From: Pirellulales bacterium
GTDB lineage: Bacteria > Planctomycetota > Planctomycetia > Pirellulales > JADZDJ01
Length of the DNA: 44,511 bases
Assembly (NCBI GenBank): GCA_035656635.1
Contig: DASRSD010000066.1
Location: 1 to 44,511, forward strand
Direction of reading: 5' to 3'
The notes beneath the pieces are model-generated. The model was not told the origin of the DNA, did not search any database, and worked only from the letters and a program-made list of their open reading frames with translations. Positions 23,218-30,976 of the stretch are shown here, in pieces. The translations under genes and the position numbers were made by a program. Every line of letters starts with the position of its first letter. The first letter of the stretch is position 1.

Positions 23218-24732
23218 ATGCCGCAGGTAGTTTTTGGAATGGACGCACCTCACACGCAACCCGCTGCTGCCGGCCAGCCAACTCCGCAGTCTCAACCCGC
23301 GAAATCTGAACTGCTGAAGTCTGAACTCCCTTCTACGCAGCCGCCGCAGCCTGAACCGCCTCCGCGTAGCGGCACGCTGGTGGCCGGGTTGGCCTTGGCG
23401 GTTGGTCTGATTGCCGGCTTGGGCGCGGTTTTCTTTCGCGCCCTCATTAGCTTGTTTCACAATTTGCTGTTTTTAGGAAAACTGTCGCTCTCGTACGACG
23501 CCAATCAACACACGCCGCCGTTTTGGATTTCCGACGCCCCGTGGTTGGTGATTTTTGTGCCCGTGATCGGCGCCGTGGGCGTGGCCTGGTTGGTGCAAAA
23601 GTTTGCGCCCGAGGCCAAAGGGCATGGCGTGCCGGAAGTGATCGACGCCATTAATTACGACAAAGGCATCATTCGCCCCATTGTGGCGGCGGTGAAATCG
23701 CTGGCTTCGGGCTTGTCGATTGGCAGCGGCGGCTCGGTGGGACGCGAAGGACCGATTATTCAAATTGGCGCGGCCTTCGGCTCGACACTGGGACAAGTCG
23801 TCAAAATGACGGCCACGCAGCGCATCACGTTGATTGCGGCCGGCGGCGGGGCAGGCATTGCCGCTACATTCAACACGCCCGTCGGCGGAATTTTGTTCGC
23901 CGTGGAGTTGTTGTTGCCCGTCGTTAGCGCGGCCACGTTGTTTCCCGTGGCGCTGGCGGTGATTGTGGCCACCCACATTGGCAGGCTGTGCTTCGGCACG
24001 TTTCCAGCTTTCAACGTGCCGGAGTTGCGCGTGCCGGATTTTACGCTGGAACACCTCGATTTGGTGCCGGTGCTCGTCGTGGCCGGATTGCTGTTCGGAT
24101 TGTTGGCCGCCCTGTTTGTGCGCTGTGTGTATTGGTTTGAAGATGGCTTCGATTGGCTGCCGGGCAATTATTACACCCGCCACATGCTGGGCATGCTGGG
24201 CTTGGGCGTGCTGATGTACGCACTGATGACCAAAACGGCGAATCTCGATGGCGGTGGGCATTATTTCGTGCAAGGCGTTGGCTATGCCACGATTGACAAC
24301 GTATTGCACGGCACGCTAACCGCACCGATGTTGCTGTGCATTTTGGTCGTCGCCAAGCTGCTGGCCACAGGTTGGACGCTAGGATCGGGCGCTTCGGGAG
24401 GCGTGTTTTCGCCGCTGTTGTATTTGGGCGCAACGGCAGGCGCAGCACTGGGCGCGATTACGATTCAATGGATTCCACACTTTCAGCTTTCGCCGCCGGC
24501 GATGGCCGTCGTCGGCATGGCCGCCATGGTTGGCAGTGCCACTGGCGCGATGCTGACGGCCATTGTCATGCTGTTCGAAATGACGCGCGACTACAACGTC
24601 GTTTTGCCCGTGATTGTGGCGCTGGCGATTGCCGACGCCGTGCGTCGCCGCTTGTGCCCACCGACTATTTATACGCTCAAGCTGTTGCGCCGCGGCCACA
24701 TTGTGCCGCCGGGTCAAATCAGCCGGTCTTAA
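23218..24732 (+). CDS. ClC-type chloride channel or antiporter
   Basis: 504 residues with a Pro-rich cytoplasmic N-tail (about 13-50) and then about ten or more helices. ClC signatures: GHGVPEVID (135-140 region), GREGPIIQIG with the gating glutamate Glu177, and GASGGVFSPLLYLGA. At the place of the inner proton glutamate of ClC-ec1 (Glu203 in FIIEEMRP) the sequence reads FAVELLLP, with Leu231 in that column and Glu230 in the 202 column. No CBS domains. The start is uncertain: ATG 23218 or ATG 23239 (MDAPHTQP). Chloride, fluoride or nitrate transport cannot be told apart here. Confidence 0.9.
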   Translation: MPQVVFGMDAPHTQPAAAGQPTPQSQPAKSELLKSELPSTQPPQPEPPPRSGTLVAGLALAVGLIAGLGAVFFRALISLFHNLLFLGKLSLSYDANQHTPPFWISDAPWLVIFVPVIGAVGVAWLVQKFAPEAKGHGVPEVIDAINYDKGIIRPIVAAVKSLASGLSIGSGGSVGREGPIIQIGAAFGSTLGQVVKMTATQRITLIAAGGGAGIAATFNTPVGGILFAVELLLPVVSAATLFPVALAVIVATHIGRLCFGTFPAFNVPELRVPDFTLEHLDLVPVLVVAGLLFGLLAALFVRCVYWFEDGFDWLPGNYYTRHMLGMLGLGVLMYALMTKTANLDGGGHYFVQGVGYATIDNVLHGTLTAPMLLCILVVAKLLATGWTLGSGASGGVFSPLLYLGATAGAALGAITIQWIPHFQLSPPAMAVVGMAAMVGSATGAMLTAIVMLFEMTRDYNVVLPVIVALAIADAVRRRLCPPTIYTLKLLRRGHIVPPGQISRS

Positions 24733-24852
24733 AACACCTGCCCAGTGGGAGCGATACTCGCGCAGCACGAGCAGGCATATTTGCGCCAACTTAGCCGTTT
24801 GGCAACTGTTTCCGTCAGCGATCCTAGGTCAGGCCAAGTGGCAGGAGCGTGC

Positions 24853-24901
24853 TAGAGTTGTGCAGTGAATTGAGATTGCCAAATTCCTGCACGGAACTCT
24901 A
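24853..24901 (+). promoter_or_regulatory. Imperfect inverted repeat in the caspase leader
   Basis: TAGAGTT-GTGCAG (24853-24865) pairs with CTGCAC-GG-AACTCTA (24887-24901), 7+6 base pairs with a 2-base bulge. The right arm ends three bases before the ATG at 24905 and contains the only ribosome-binding-like GGAA. If formed in mRNA it would hide the start site; as DNA it could be an operator. Confidence 0.5.
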
Positions 24902-24904
24902 GCG

Positions 24905-26044
24905 ATGAAACGCATCCGATGGCTCGCGCTCGTGACGGCAATTACCGCTTGGACTACGGCCGGCCAATTACACGCGGAACCCCAACTAGATTGGAATCCG
25001 GAGCACACCAGTGTGTTTATTGTGGGGCTGCTCCAATGGCAGCATCCGGAAATTTGGAGTTCGTTTCCGGAATGCCAGAAGGATCGCCGCGACCAGCAGT
25101 TGGTTGAATACTTTCGCGAAGTCGGCGTGCCGGAGGATCGCATTGTCTATTTGTGCGATGCCGAGGCGACCAAAAATCGCATCCAGCAGGCTTTTTGCAA
25201 ACTGCTCGACGCAACCCATCATGGCGATTTGCTGATGTTTTATTTTTGCGGGCATGGCTGCCGAAACGCGGATACCAACGAGACTTGGTTTGCCAATTAC
25301 GATGCCGGCGAAACTTATGAGAGCGCCTGGAGCGTGCCCAGCATTTTTGCCGCCATCGAACAACATTTTCATGGTAATCGGGCGCTGTTATTGGCCGATT
25401 GTTGCCATTCGGGCGCCCTGTACGATGGCGTGCTGCAACACCGGGATTCACGCATCAAATATGCGACGCTTACCTCGTCGTACTCGCACAATACGTCCAC
25501 GGGAAATTGGACGTTCAGCGATTGCCTGTTGGCCGGCTTGCGCGGCGAGCCGGAAGTCGATTTGAACGATGACCACGTGATCGAACTAGACGAACTGGCC
25601 CACTATACCGAGCTGCAGTTGGCCTTTATCGAAGGGCAAAAAGCAATGTTTGCGGCGGCCGACAATTTCCCACGAAACGCGCGTCTGGCCGCAGTCGAAG
25701 GAGAAGTGAAGCCTGGCGTCGGCCAGCGGATTGAAGCTGAATCAAACGGCAAGTGGTATAAGGCGAAAGTCATCGACCTCGAGGAAGATCAGGTGGAGGT
25801 GCATTACGTTCACTTCGACGATTCCGCAGACGAATGGATTAGCCGTGAACAAACCCGTCCCTACCAGCCGGCGCAATTCGCACAAGGGGACAAGGTTGAC
25901 GTGCAATGGCAAACCGACGGCCAGTGGTATCCCGCCCTGGTACTCAAAGCCTGGTACGGCTTGGAACTAGTCCAATATGATGGATACGATTCTGCGAGCG
26001 ATGAGTGGGTCAGCTCAACCAGCGTGCGATTGCGGAGCCAGTAA
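24905..26044 (+). CDS. Secreted caspase-like (C14) protein with two Tudor/Agenet-like modules
   Basis: A 379-residue protein with a signal peptide (WLALVTAITAWTTAGQLHA). The caspase fold is marked by VFIVGLLQW, MFYFCGHGCR with catalytic His117, and ALLLADCCHSGAL with catalytic Cys167 in the DCCHSG motif usual for metacaspase/orthocaspase proteins. From about 270 there are two beta-barrel modules of Tudor-knot/Agenet type: GKWYKAKVIDLEEDQVEVHY..DEWI and GQWYPALVLKAWYGLELVQY..DEWV. These normally bind methylated peptides or nucleic acid; in a secreted protein the ligand is unclear. Target and trigger are unknown. No partner gene is adjacent; the ClC gene ends 172 bases upstream. Confidence 0.82.
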   Translation: MKRIRWLALVTAITAWTTAGQLHAEPQLDWNPEHTSVFIVGLLQWQHPEIWSSFPECQKDRRDQQLVEYFREVGVPEDRIVYLCDAEATKNRIQQAFCKLLDATHHGDLLMFYFCGHGCRNADTNETWFANYDAGETYESAWSVPSIFAAIEQHFHGNRALLLADCCHSGALYDGVLQHRDSRIKYATLTSSYSHNTSTGNWTFSDCLLAGLRGEPEVDLNDDHVIELDELAHYTELQLAFIEGQKAMFAAADNFPRNARLAAVEGEVKPGVGQRIEAESNGKWYKAKVIDLEEDQVEVHYVHFDDSADEWISREQTRPYQPAQFAQGDKVDVQWQTDGQWYPALVLKAWYGLELVQYDGYDSASDEWVSSTSVRLRSQ

Positions 26045-26166
26045 ATCCGCCATGAAATTATTTCGCCGCGATACTGCCTTTGCGAAATGTGGGGGCGATG
26101 CGGCACTCGATTTTGTGTTAGCCTCTCGCGCCGCAATGATCGTGGACGGACGGCAATTCAATTGCG

Positions 26167-26470
26167 CTATGGGACAATCGGCGGATTGGAGAACATGCCA
26201 ATCAGGCCTTCGGCGGCGGTGGGATGCGTGAAAATGGCATCACGGAGCGCAGTGTATGGCATGTTGCCGAGCATGGCGGTTTGAACGACGTTCATCATTT
26301 CGCTGGCCTCGGCGCCAAAAACCGTAAAGCCGAGAAGCCGATCGTCGGGCCCAATCAAGGCCTTGGCGAATCCGCGGGTTTCCGACAGTGGGCGCGGCAT
26401 TTTTGTGCAGCTCGTTGAGCTGGTTGATTTTTTGCAGAATATCTTGTTCGAGTTGCTTGATTTCGTTCAT
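26167..26470 (-). pseudogene. Broken pyridine-nucleotide-disulfide oxidoreductase C-terminus joined to another gene start
   Basis: From 26400 to the stop at 26167, one frame reads ETRGFAKALIGPDDRLLGF, FGAEASEMMNVVQTAMLG and FTHPTAAEGLIGMF. This is the dimerisation domain of mercuric-reductase/dihydrolipoamide-dehydrogenase-like enzymes, with the HPT..E motif. Nothing upstream encodes the FAD or NAD domains. Instead a different frame starts at ATG 26470 with MNEIKQLEQDILQKINQLNE and runs into the remnant out of frame. The picture is a deletion that joined the first 23 or so codons of one gene to the last 75 of another. The N-terminal piece resembles the coiled start of DUF899-type proteins, but that is a weak guess. 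Confidence 0.7.
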
Positions 26471-26746
26471 GACGCTGAGTTTATGCCTGCCGTGCATTCA
26501 ACGCAATTACCGGCGACAAAGATTTATAAACTAGCTCCGATCAAGACAAGCAGCGCTGGTGGGATGCAAAAACGGGTTGGCCCCAGCGGCGTTTGCACGT
26601 AAGATGTCTTGGCAACACAATTTGTAATGCCTTCCATGGATCGCACCCCAGTGCGACGGCCGGCCGCAGCTTAATGACGAAGCACCGGGCTGCGGACAAC
26701 CCGGCTCCCACGTTTGAATATCGACCTTTGAATCTCCATCCACCCC
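26471..26746. other. Gene-free region upstream of lepA
   Basis: No gene seen. CCGCAGC (26664-26670) can pair with GCTGCGG (26689-26695), while CCGGG (26685-26689) can pair with CCCGG (26700-26704); the two stems exclude each other. This might be a leader structure of lepA or just a GC-rich repeat remnant. 26045-26166, on the other side of the pseudogene, shows nothing. Confidence 0.3.
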
Positions 26747-28552
26747 ATGCCCGATAACGCCCACATTCGTAATTTCTGCATCATTGCCCACATCGATCAC
26801 GGCAAAAGCACGCTGGCCGACCGGCTGATCGAGCTCACAGGCACCGTCCAAAAGCGCGCGATGCAGGAGCAACTGCTGGACGACATGGCGATTGAACGCG
26901 AACGCGGCATTACGATTAAAGCCCGCGCCGTTTCGATGCGCTACAAGCATCAAGGCGAAGAGTACGAGCTGAATTTGATCGATACGCCCGGCCATGTCGA
27001 TTTTCATTACGAGGTTTCGCGCAGCCTGAACTGCTGCGAAGGGGCGGTGCTGTTGGTCGATGCCTTTCAGGGCGTGGAAGCTCAAACCGTGGCCAACGCC
27101 TTGGCGGCCATGGAACATAATTTGGTAATCGTGCCGGTGCTGAATAAGGTCGATCTTAAAAATGCTCGGCCCGATGAAGTGACGCTGGAAATGGAGCAAG
27201 TGTTGGGCATCAAGGCCGACGAAGTGTTGCACACCAGCGGTAAAACGGGTGCTGGCGTCGCCGAATTGCTGGAAGCCATTGTGCACCGGGTTCCGCCGCC
27301 CACCGGCGATCCGGCCGCGCCGCTGCAAGCCATGCTGTTCGATTCACACTACGACGATTACCGCGGCGCCATTGCTTACGTGCGGCTAATGCAAGGCACG
27401 GCCGAAAAAGGGCAAAAAATTCGCTTCCTCAAAGCCGAAGCCACGTACGAAGTTTTGGAGCTGGGCCAATTTGTGCCGGAACGCAAAGCGGTGGAAAAAC
27501 TGGTGGCCGGCGAAGTCGGCTATTTGATCTGCAACATCAAAGATATCAAAGATATTCACATCGGCGACACCGTCACCATACCCGGCGACAACGCCGCGCC
27601 GGCGCTGCCGGGGTATCGTCCGCCACAGCGAATGGTTTACTGCGGATTGTATCCGTCCGATGGGGAAAACTTCGAGGAGCTGCGCGATGCACTTAGCAAG
27701 TTGGCCATCAATGATCCCAGTTTTGAATTCACGCCTGAAACCAGCGAGGCGCTCGGCTTTGGCTTCCGTTGCGGCTTCCTGGGTTTATTGCACATGGAAA
27801 TTATTCAGCAGCGGCTGGAACAGGAGGCCGATTTAGATTTGGTGCAAACGGCGCCGAACGTGACGTACCAACTAACGACTCGCACCGGCGAGACGTTGGA
27901 AATTCACAACCCGCAAGATGTGCCCGATGCCGGCGAGATCGAGGAATTCCGCCAGCCCATGGTGCGCGTCAACTTTGTGCTGCCGGTGGAATATATTGGC
28001 CCGGTCATGCAGTTGTGCACCGATCGCCGCGGCACGTACAAACGGACCGAATATCTCGGCCCCACGCGGGCGATGATCACCTTCGACCTGCCGCTGGCCG
28101 AAGTCATCTACGATCTGCACGACAAGCTGAAAAGCGTAACCCGCGGTTATGGCACCATGGATTACGAACTGATTGGGTACGTGCCCGCCGATTTGGTGCG
28201 GATGGATATTTTGGTGGGCGGGAAGAAAGTGGATGCTTTATCCATCATTTGCGACCGGCGCGATGCAGACCGGCGCGGCCGGGCCATCGTGAAAAAGCTG
28301 CGGACCGAAATCGATCGGCACATGTTCGAAATCGCGCTGCAAGCGGCCATCGGCAGCCGCATTATTGCCCGTGAAACCATTTCTGCCATGCGCAAAAACG
28401 TGACCGCCAAATGCTACGGCGGCGACATCACCCGCAAGCGCAAGCTATGGGCCAAGCAGCGCGAGGGAAAGAAGCGGATGAAATCGATCGGCAGCGTCGA
28501 CATTCCGCAAAAGGCGTTTTTGGCCGTGCTGGAATCGGGGGATAAGGAGTAA
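26747..28552 (+). CDS. lepA: Elongation factor 4 (LepA)
   Basis: A 601-residue translational GTPase that acts on stalled or paused ribosomes (back-translocation or initiation roles). G motifs: AHIDHGKST, DTPGHVDFHYEV and NKVD. RERGITIKA is the switch. The EF-4 C-terminal domain ends with GDITRKRKLWAKQREGKKRM, then SIGSVDIPQKAFLAVLESGDKE. Length and order are normal. The start ATG 26747 has no strong Shine-Dalgarno. Its last 33 codons have a diverged second copy 791 bases downstream, beyond a toxin-antitoxin pair. Confidence 0.97.
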   Translation: MPDNAHIRNFCIIAHIDHGKSTLADRLIELTGTVQKRAMQEQLLDDMAIERERGITIKARAVSMRYKHQGEEYELNLIDTPGHVDFHYEVSRSLNCCEGAVLLVDAFQGVEAQTVANALAAMEHNLVIVPVLNKVDLKNARPDEVTLEMEQVLGIKADEVLHTSGKTGAGVAELLEAIVHRVPPPTGDPAAPLQAMLFDSHYDDYRGAIAYVRLMQGTAEKGQKIRFLKAEATYEVLELGQFVPERKAVEKLVAGEVGYLICNIKDIKDIHIGDTVTIPGDNAAPALPGYRPPQRMVYCGLYPSDGENFEELRDALSKLAINDPSFEFTPETSEALGFGFRCGFLGLLHMEIIQQRLEQEADLDLVQTAPNVTYQLTTRTGETLEIHNPQDVPDAGEIEEFRQPMVRVNFVLPVEYIGPVMQLCTDRRGTYKRTEYLGPTRAMITFDLPLAEVIYDLHDKLKSVTRGYGTMDYELIGYVPADLVRMDILVGGKKVDALSIICDRRDADRRGRAIVKKLRTEIDRHMFEIALQAAIGSRIIARETISAMRKNVTAKCYGGDITRKRKLWAKQREGKKRMKSIGSVDIPQKAFLAVLESGDKE

Positions 28553-28590
28553 ACCATGAGCAACTTTTGCTAGCCTTTCACACACTGTCG

Positions 28591-28599
28591 TGATACACT
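28591..28599 (+). promoter_or_regulatory. Candidate extended -10 for the antitoxin gene
   Basis: TGATACACT fits an extended -10 (TGn followed by TACACT against TATAAT). No -35 at normal spacing is seen (TTGCTA at 28567 is too far). A start about 7 bases downstream falls on or near the ATG at 28606, so the message could be leaderless; no ribosome-binding site is visible. Confidence 0.35.
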
Positions 28600-28605
28600 T
28601 TCGGT

Positions 28606-28866
28606 ATGGCTATTCCATTAAGCGACGACTTTGCCAAGGCACTCGACGAGCAGGGAAATGTGCCGCTGCAAGCGGTGCACCCCGTTACTGGCAAGATGTT
28701 TTTTTTGGTCAGCGAAGACCTGTATCGCAGATTAAAACCGCTGTTCGAAGAAGAACCGCTGAGTGTTGAAGAACAACGATTTCAGCTTCAAGAATTGGGC
28801 CGGCGCGCCGGCTGGAACGATCCGGCCATGGACGCTTACGATCGATATGACGAACATCGCTCTTAG
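28606..28866 (+). CDS. Putative antitoxin paired with MazF-like toxin
   Basis: An 86-residue acidic small protein. The N-terminal half (VPLQAVHPVTGKMFFLVSEDLYRRLKPLF) resembles antitoxins that begin with a short beta hairpin and a helix, seen next to MazF/PemK toxins in planctomycetes and cyanobacteria. The C-terminal half is a helical acidic tail (EEQRFQLQELGRRAGW..YDRYDEHRS), suited to wrap the toxin. The stop lies 2 bases before the toxin ATG, so the pair is one transcript. The call depends mainly on the neighbour. Confidence 0.7.
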   Translation: MAIPLSDDFAKALDEQGNVPLQAVHPVTGKMFFLVSEDLYRRLKPLFEEEPLSVEEQRFQLQELGRRAGWNDPAMDAYDRYDEHRS

Positions 28867-28868
28867 GC

Positions 28869-29231
28869 ATGCCCATGAAGGTCCGCCGCGGTGATGTGGT
28901 GCTGGTCAATTATTTGTTCTCCGACCGAACTGGCTCTAAAGTGCGCCCCTGTTTGGTGGTGCAGAACGATGCCAACAATCGACGATTAAACGATACGATT
29001 GTGGCGGCCATTTCGAGCAATGTCGTCCGCGCTCAGTCCGAGCCGACACAACTGTTGATTAGCATTGCCACCAGCGACGGTGCACAGTCAGGCCTGCTAT
29101 TCGATTCGGCCGTTCAATGCGGAAATTTGGTGACTGTCGACACGCAGTTCGTCATCCGAAAAATTGGCTCGTTGCCCGCTTCGATGATGGGCCACGTGGA
29201 CAAATGTTTGAAAGTTTCGTTGGGCTTGTAG
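28869..29231 (+). CDS. MazF/PemK-type endoribonuclease toxin
   Basis: A 120-residue protein with the PemK/MazF SH3-like barrel. The first strand VRRGDVVLVNY and the conserved KVRPCLVVQND carry the Arg used for catalysis. Further strands are DTIVAAISSN and QSGLLFDSAVQCGNLVTVD; IRKIGSLPASMMGHVDKCL is the closing helix. Such toxins cut mRNA (or tRNA) at short motifs until bound by the antitoxin. The start could be ATG 28869 or ATG 28875. Thirteen bases after its stop comes a remnant of the lepA 3' end, so the pair is bracketed by lepA ends. Confidence 0.88.
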   Translation: MPMKVRRGDVVLVNYLFSDRTGSKVRPCLVVQNDANNRRLNDTIVAAISSNVVRAQSEPTQLLISIATSDGAQSGLLFDSAVQCGNLVTVDTQFVIRKIGSLPASMMGHVDKCLKVSLGL

Positions 29232-29244
29232 GAAAACTTCACTC

Positions 29245-29343
29245 AGCAGCGGAAAAGGCGGAAACGGATGAAATCGATCGGCAGCGTCGACATTCCGCAA
29301 AAGGCGTTTTTGGCGGTGCTGGAATCGAGCGAGAAAGAGTAAA
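29245..29343 (+). pseudogene. Diverged second copy of the lepA 3' end
   Basis: Thirty-two codons plus stop, in the same order and without gaps as lepA 28454-28552; 26 of 32 residues agree by my count (common core KRMKSIGSVDIPQKAFLAVL). Bases 29266-29328 match 28475-28537 with one difference, while both flanks have diverged. There is no start codon or upstream lepA sequence. It is either the far end of an integrated element or the relic of a duplicated gene. Confidence 0.92.
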
Positions 29344-29361
29344 CGATCAAGCAGTGCGGTC

Positions 29362-29649
29362 ATGAAGTGGTTTCAATTCAGCCTTGGTCGTCTGCTTGTC
29401 ATCGTGTTCTTTCTCTGCATCGGATGCGGATTCGCGGTGGCGGCGTTTGCTAAATCGCCGTACGAGCCATTTCAAACGCAGTCGTTCATGGTGCTGCGAT
29501 TCGTCTATTCGACGGTTGCCGCGGCGGCGTTTGGAGCCGCAGTGGGAACCATGCTGCGGAACACCTACAACGGATTTGCGATTGGCGTGTTCGCCGCGTT
29601 TTTGTTCTACCTGTTGGGCTTTGCCGGATTAATGTGGCGGGTCTTGTGA
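29362..29649 (+). CDS. Small membrane protein of planctomycete MKWFQFSLGRLL type
   Basis: 95 residues with three hydrophobic helices (LLVIVFFLCIGCGFAVAAFA; FVYSTVAAAAFGAAVGTML; FAIGVFAAFLFYLLGFAGL). The opening W-FQFSL-RLL recurs in many small planctomycete membrane proteins and is probably a membrane-insertion signature. No function is known. It starts 18 bases after the lepA relic. Confidence 0.65.
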   Translation: MKWFQFSLGRLLVIVFFLCIGCGFAVAAFAKSPYEPFQTQSFMVLRFVYSTVAAAAFGAAVGTMLRNTYNGFAIGVFAAFLFYLLGFAGLMWRVL

Positions 29650-29707
29650 AGGGCTGGGAAAACCCGTAACTTACGAGATTCTATTTAGCTCGCCGGCGAA
29701 TCAGTTG

Positions 29708-29737
29708 CTTACTGCCTGCTGCATACCGTCTACTGCC
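29708..29737. repeat. CTACTGCC-type degenerate short repeat, copy 1
   Basis: cttactgcctgctgcatacc followed by gtctactgcc: a run of degenerate 7-8 base units. A second run with the same accgtctactgcc core is at 30941-30968. Both lie just upstream of a gene start. Confidence 0.55.
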
Positions 29738-29745
29738 AATTGCCC

Positions 29746-30867
29746 ATGCCCATTCGTTCTGCCAAACCGCCGGTACGCATGGCAATTATCGGGGCGGGGA
29801 AGGTGAGCGATTACCATCATGTGCCGGGCATCCGGCTGGATCCACGCGCCAAACTTGTCGCTGCCTGCGATGCCGATCCGAAATTACTGGAATCCCGCAA
29901 GCGAGAATGGGGTATCGACAAGACCACGACCGATTACCAAGCCATTTGCGCCGATCCGGAAATCGATGCCGTCATCATCGCCACGCCGAACTTCACGCAT
30001 CGCCAGATTGCCCTGGCGACGGCCAAAGCGGGCAAGCACATCATGTGCGAAAAGCCGCTGGGGCTAAATGCGGCCGAAGTGAAAGAAATGTACACGGCTG
30101 CGCGCGATAACGGCGTGGTTCACATGACGGCTTTCACCTACCGCTTTGCCCCGGCCATGCGCTATTTGAGACAGCTCGTCAAAACCGGCGCACTAGGCAC
30201 GCCGCGGCATTTTCGCAGTCAGCGATTCTTGGATTGGCCCGAGACGAGTTGGGCCTGGCGACAATATAAAGACAAAGCCGGCGCGGGCGATTTGTTCGAC
30301 ATGACGATTCACCGGATCGATTTTGCCATCGACTTGCTTGGCCCCCTCGACCGTGTGTGCGGAGCCGTGGCGCGATTTGCCGAGCGCACGAAAACCGTTA
30401 ATGGCCAGCCGTGTGCGCCCTCGGATGTGGACGATTGGTCCAGTTTGTTGGGCGAATTTGCCTGCGGCGCCACCGGCGTCTGGGAAGGCACCACGCTAGC
30501 AAAAGGCTATGAACGCAATGGCTTTGGTCACGAATGGGCGGAAATCAACGGGTCGGAGGCCAGCGCCGTGTATCAACTGCACTTGCCCAATACAATTCTT
30601 TTGGGGAAAACTGGCAGCGACTTGGCGCCACAGCCGGTGCCGGCCGAGTTCCTGAAACCGGCAGACAGCCCGCGCGACCCGCGCCAAGGAGAACCAGCCA
30701 CCGTGTTTCGTTACGATTTAATGTGGGAGTTTGTGTCGGCGATTGTCGAGGGGCGCGACGCCGTGCCGAGTTTTTACGACGGATTGAATTCGCAAATTGT
30801 GGCCGATGCGGTGTTGCAATCGCACGCGGAACGCCGCTGGATTGAGACGGCAATGGCGGAGAAGTGA
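29746..30867 (+). CDS. Gfo/Idh/MocA-family oxidoreductase
   Basis: 373 residues from ATG 29746 (a TTG 6 bases earlier is less likely). The N-terminal Rossmann fold is MAIIGAGKVSDYHHVPGI. AVIIATPNFTH and the EKPLG motif (CEKPLGLNAAEV) are the usual catalytic Lys region. The C-terminal alpha/beta domain contains GAGDLFDMTIHRIDFAIDLLG, with the conserved D..H.iD pattern. The family oxidises or reduces sugars and cyclitols with NAD(P). No signal peptide, unlike many planctomycete relatives that carry a Tat signal. Substrate unknown. Confidence 0.88.
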   Translation: MPIRSAKPPVRMAIIGAGKVSDYHHVPGIRLDPRAKLVAACDADPKLLESRKREWGIDKTTTDYQAICADPEIDAVIIATPNFTHRQIALATAKAGKHIMCEKPLGLNAAEVKEMYTAARDNGVVHMTAFTYRFAPAMRYLRQLVKTGALGTPRHFRSQRFLDWPETSWAWRQYKDKAGAGDLFDMTIHRIDFAIDLLGPLDRVCGAVARFAERTKTVNGQPCAPSDVDDWSSLLGEFACGATGVWEGTTLAKGYERNGFGHEWAEINGSEASAVYQLHLPNTILLGKTGSDLAPQPVPAEFLKPADSPRDPRQGEPATVFRYDLMWEFVSAIVEGRDAVPSFYDGLNSQIVADAVLQSHAERRWIETAMAEK

Positions 30868-30940
30868 CCGGCCGGACAGCACCATCCCACTTCGTGTCGG
30901 GGCTAAACCGTAAACGAATTGAACAATATTATTCTAAACA

Positions 30941-30968
30941 ACCGTCTACTGCCTACCGCGTACTACTT
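30941..30968. repeat. CTACTGCC-type degenerate short repeat, copy 2
   Basis: accgtctactgcctaccgcg followed by tactactt; shares accgtctactgcc with 29724-29737. It lies 9 bases before the fabH start. Confidence 0.55.
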
Positions 30969-30976
30969 ATCCGCAC

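Noticed and set aside
23473-24309. Minus-strand open frame opposite the ClC gene
   Set aside because: His/Gln/Arg-rich translation without hydrophobic core; the ClC motifs on the plus strand settle it.
28606-29231. Restriction-like or larger defence island around the MazF pair
   Set aside because: Only the two small genes are present; neighbours are lepA, its relic and a small membrane protein.
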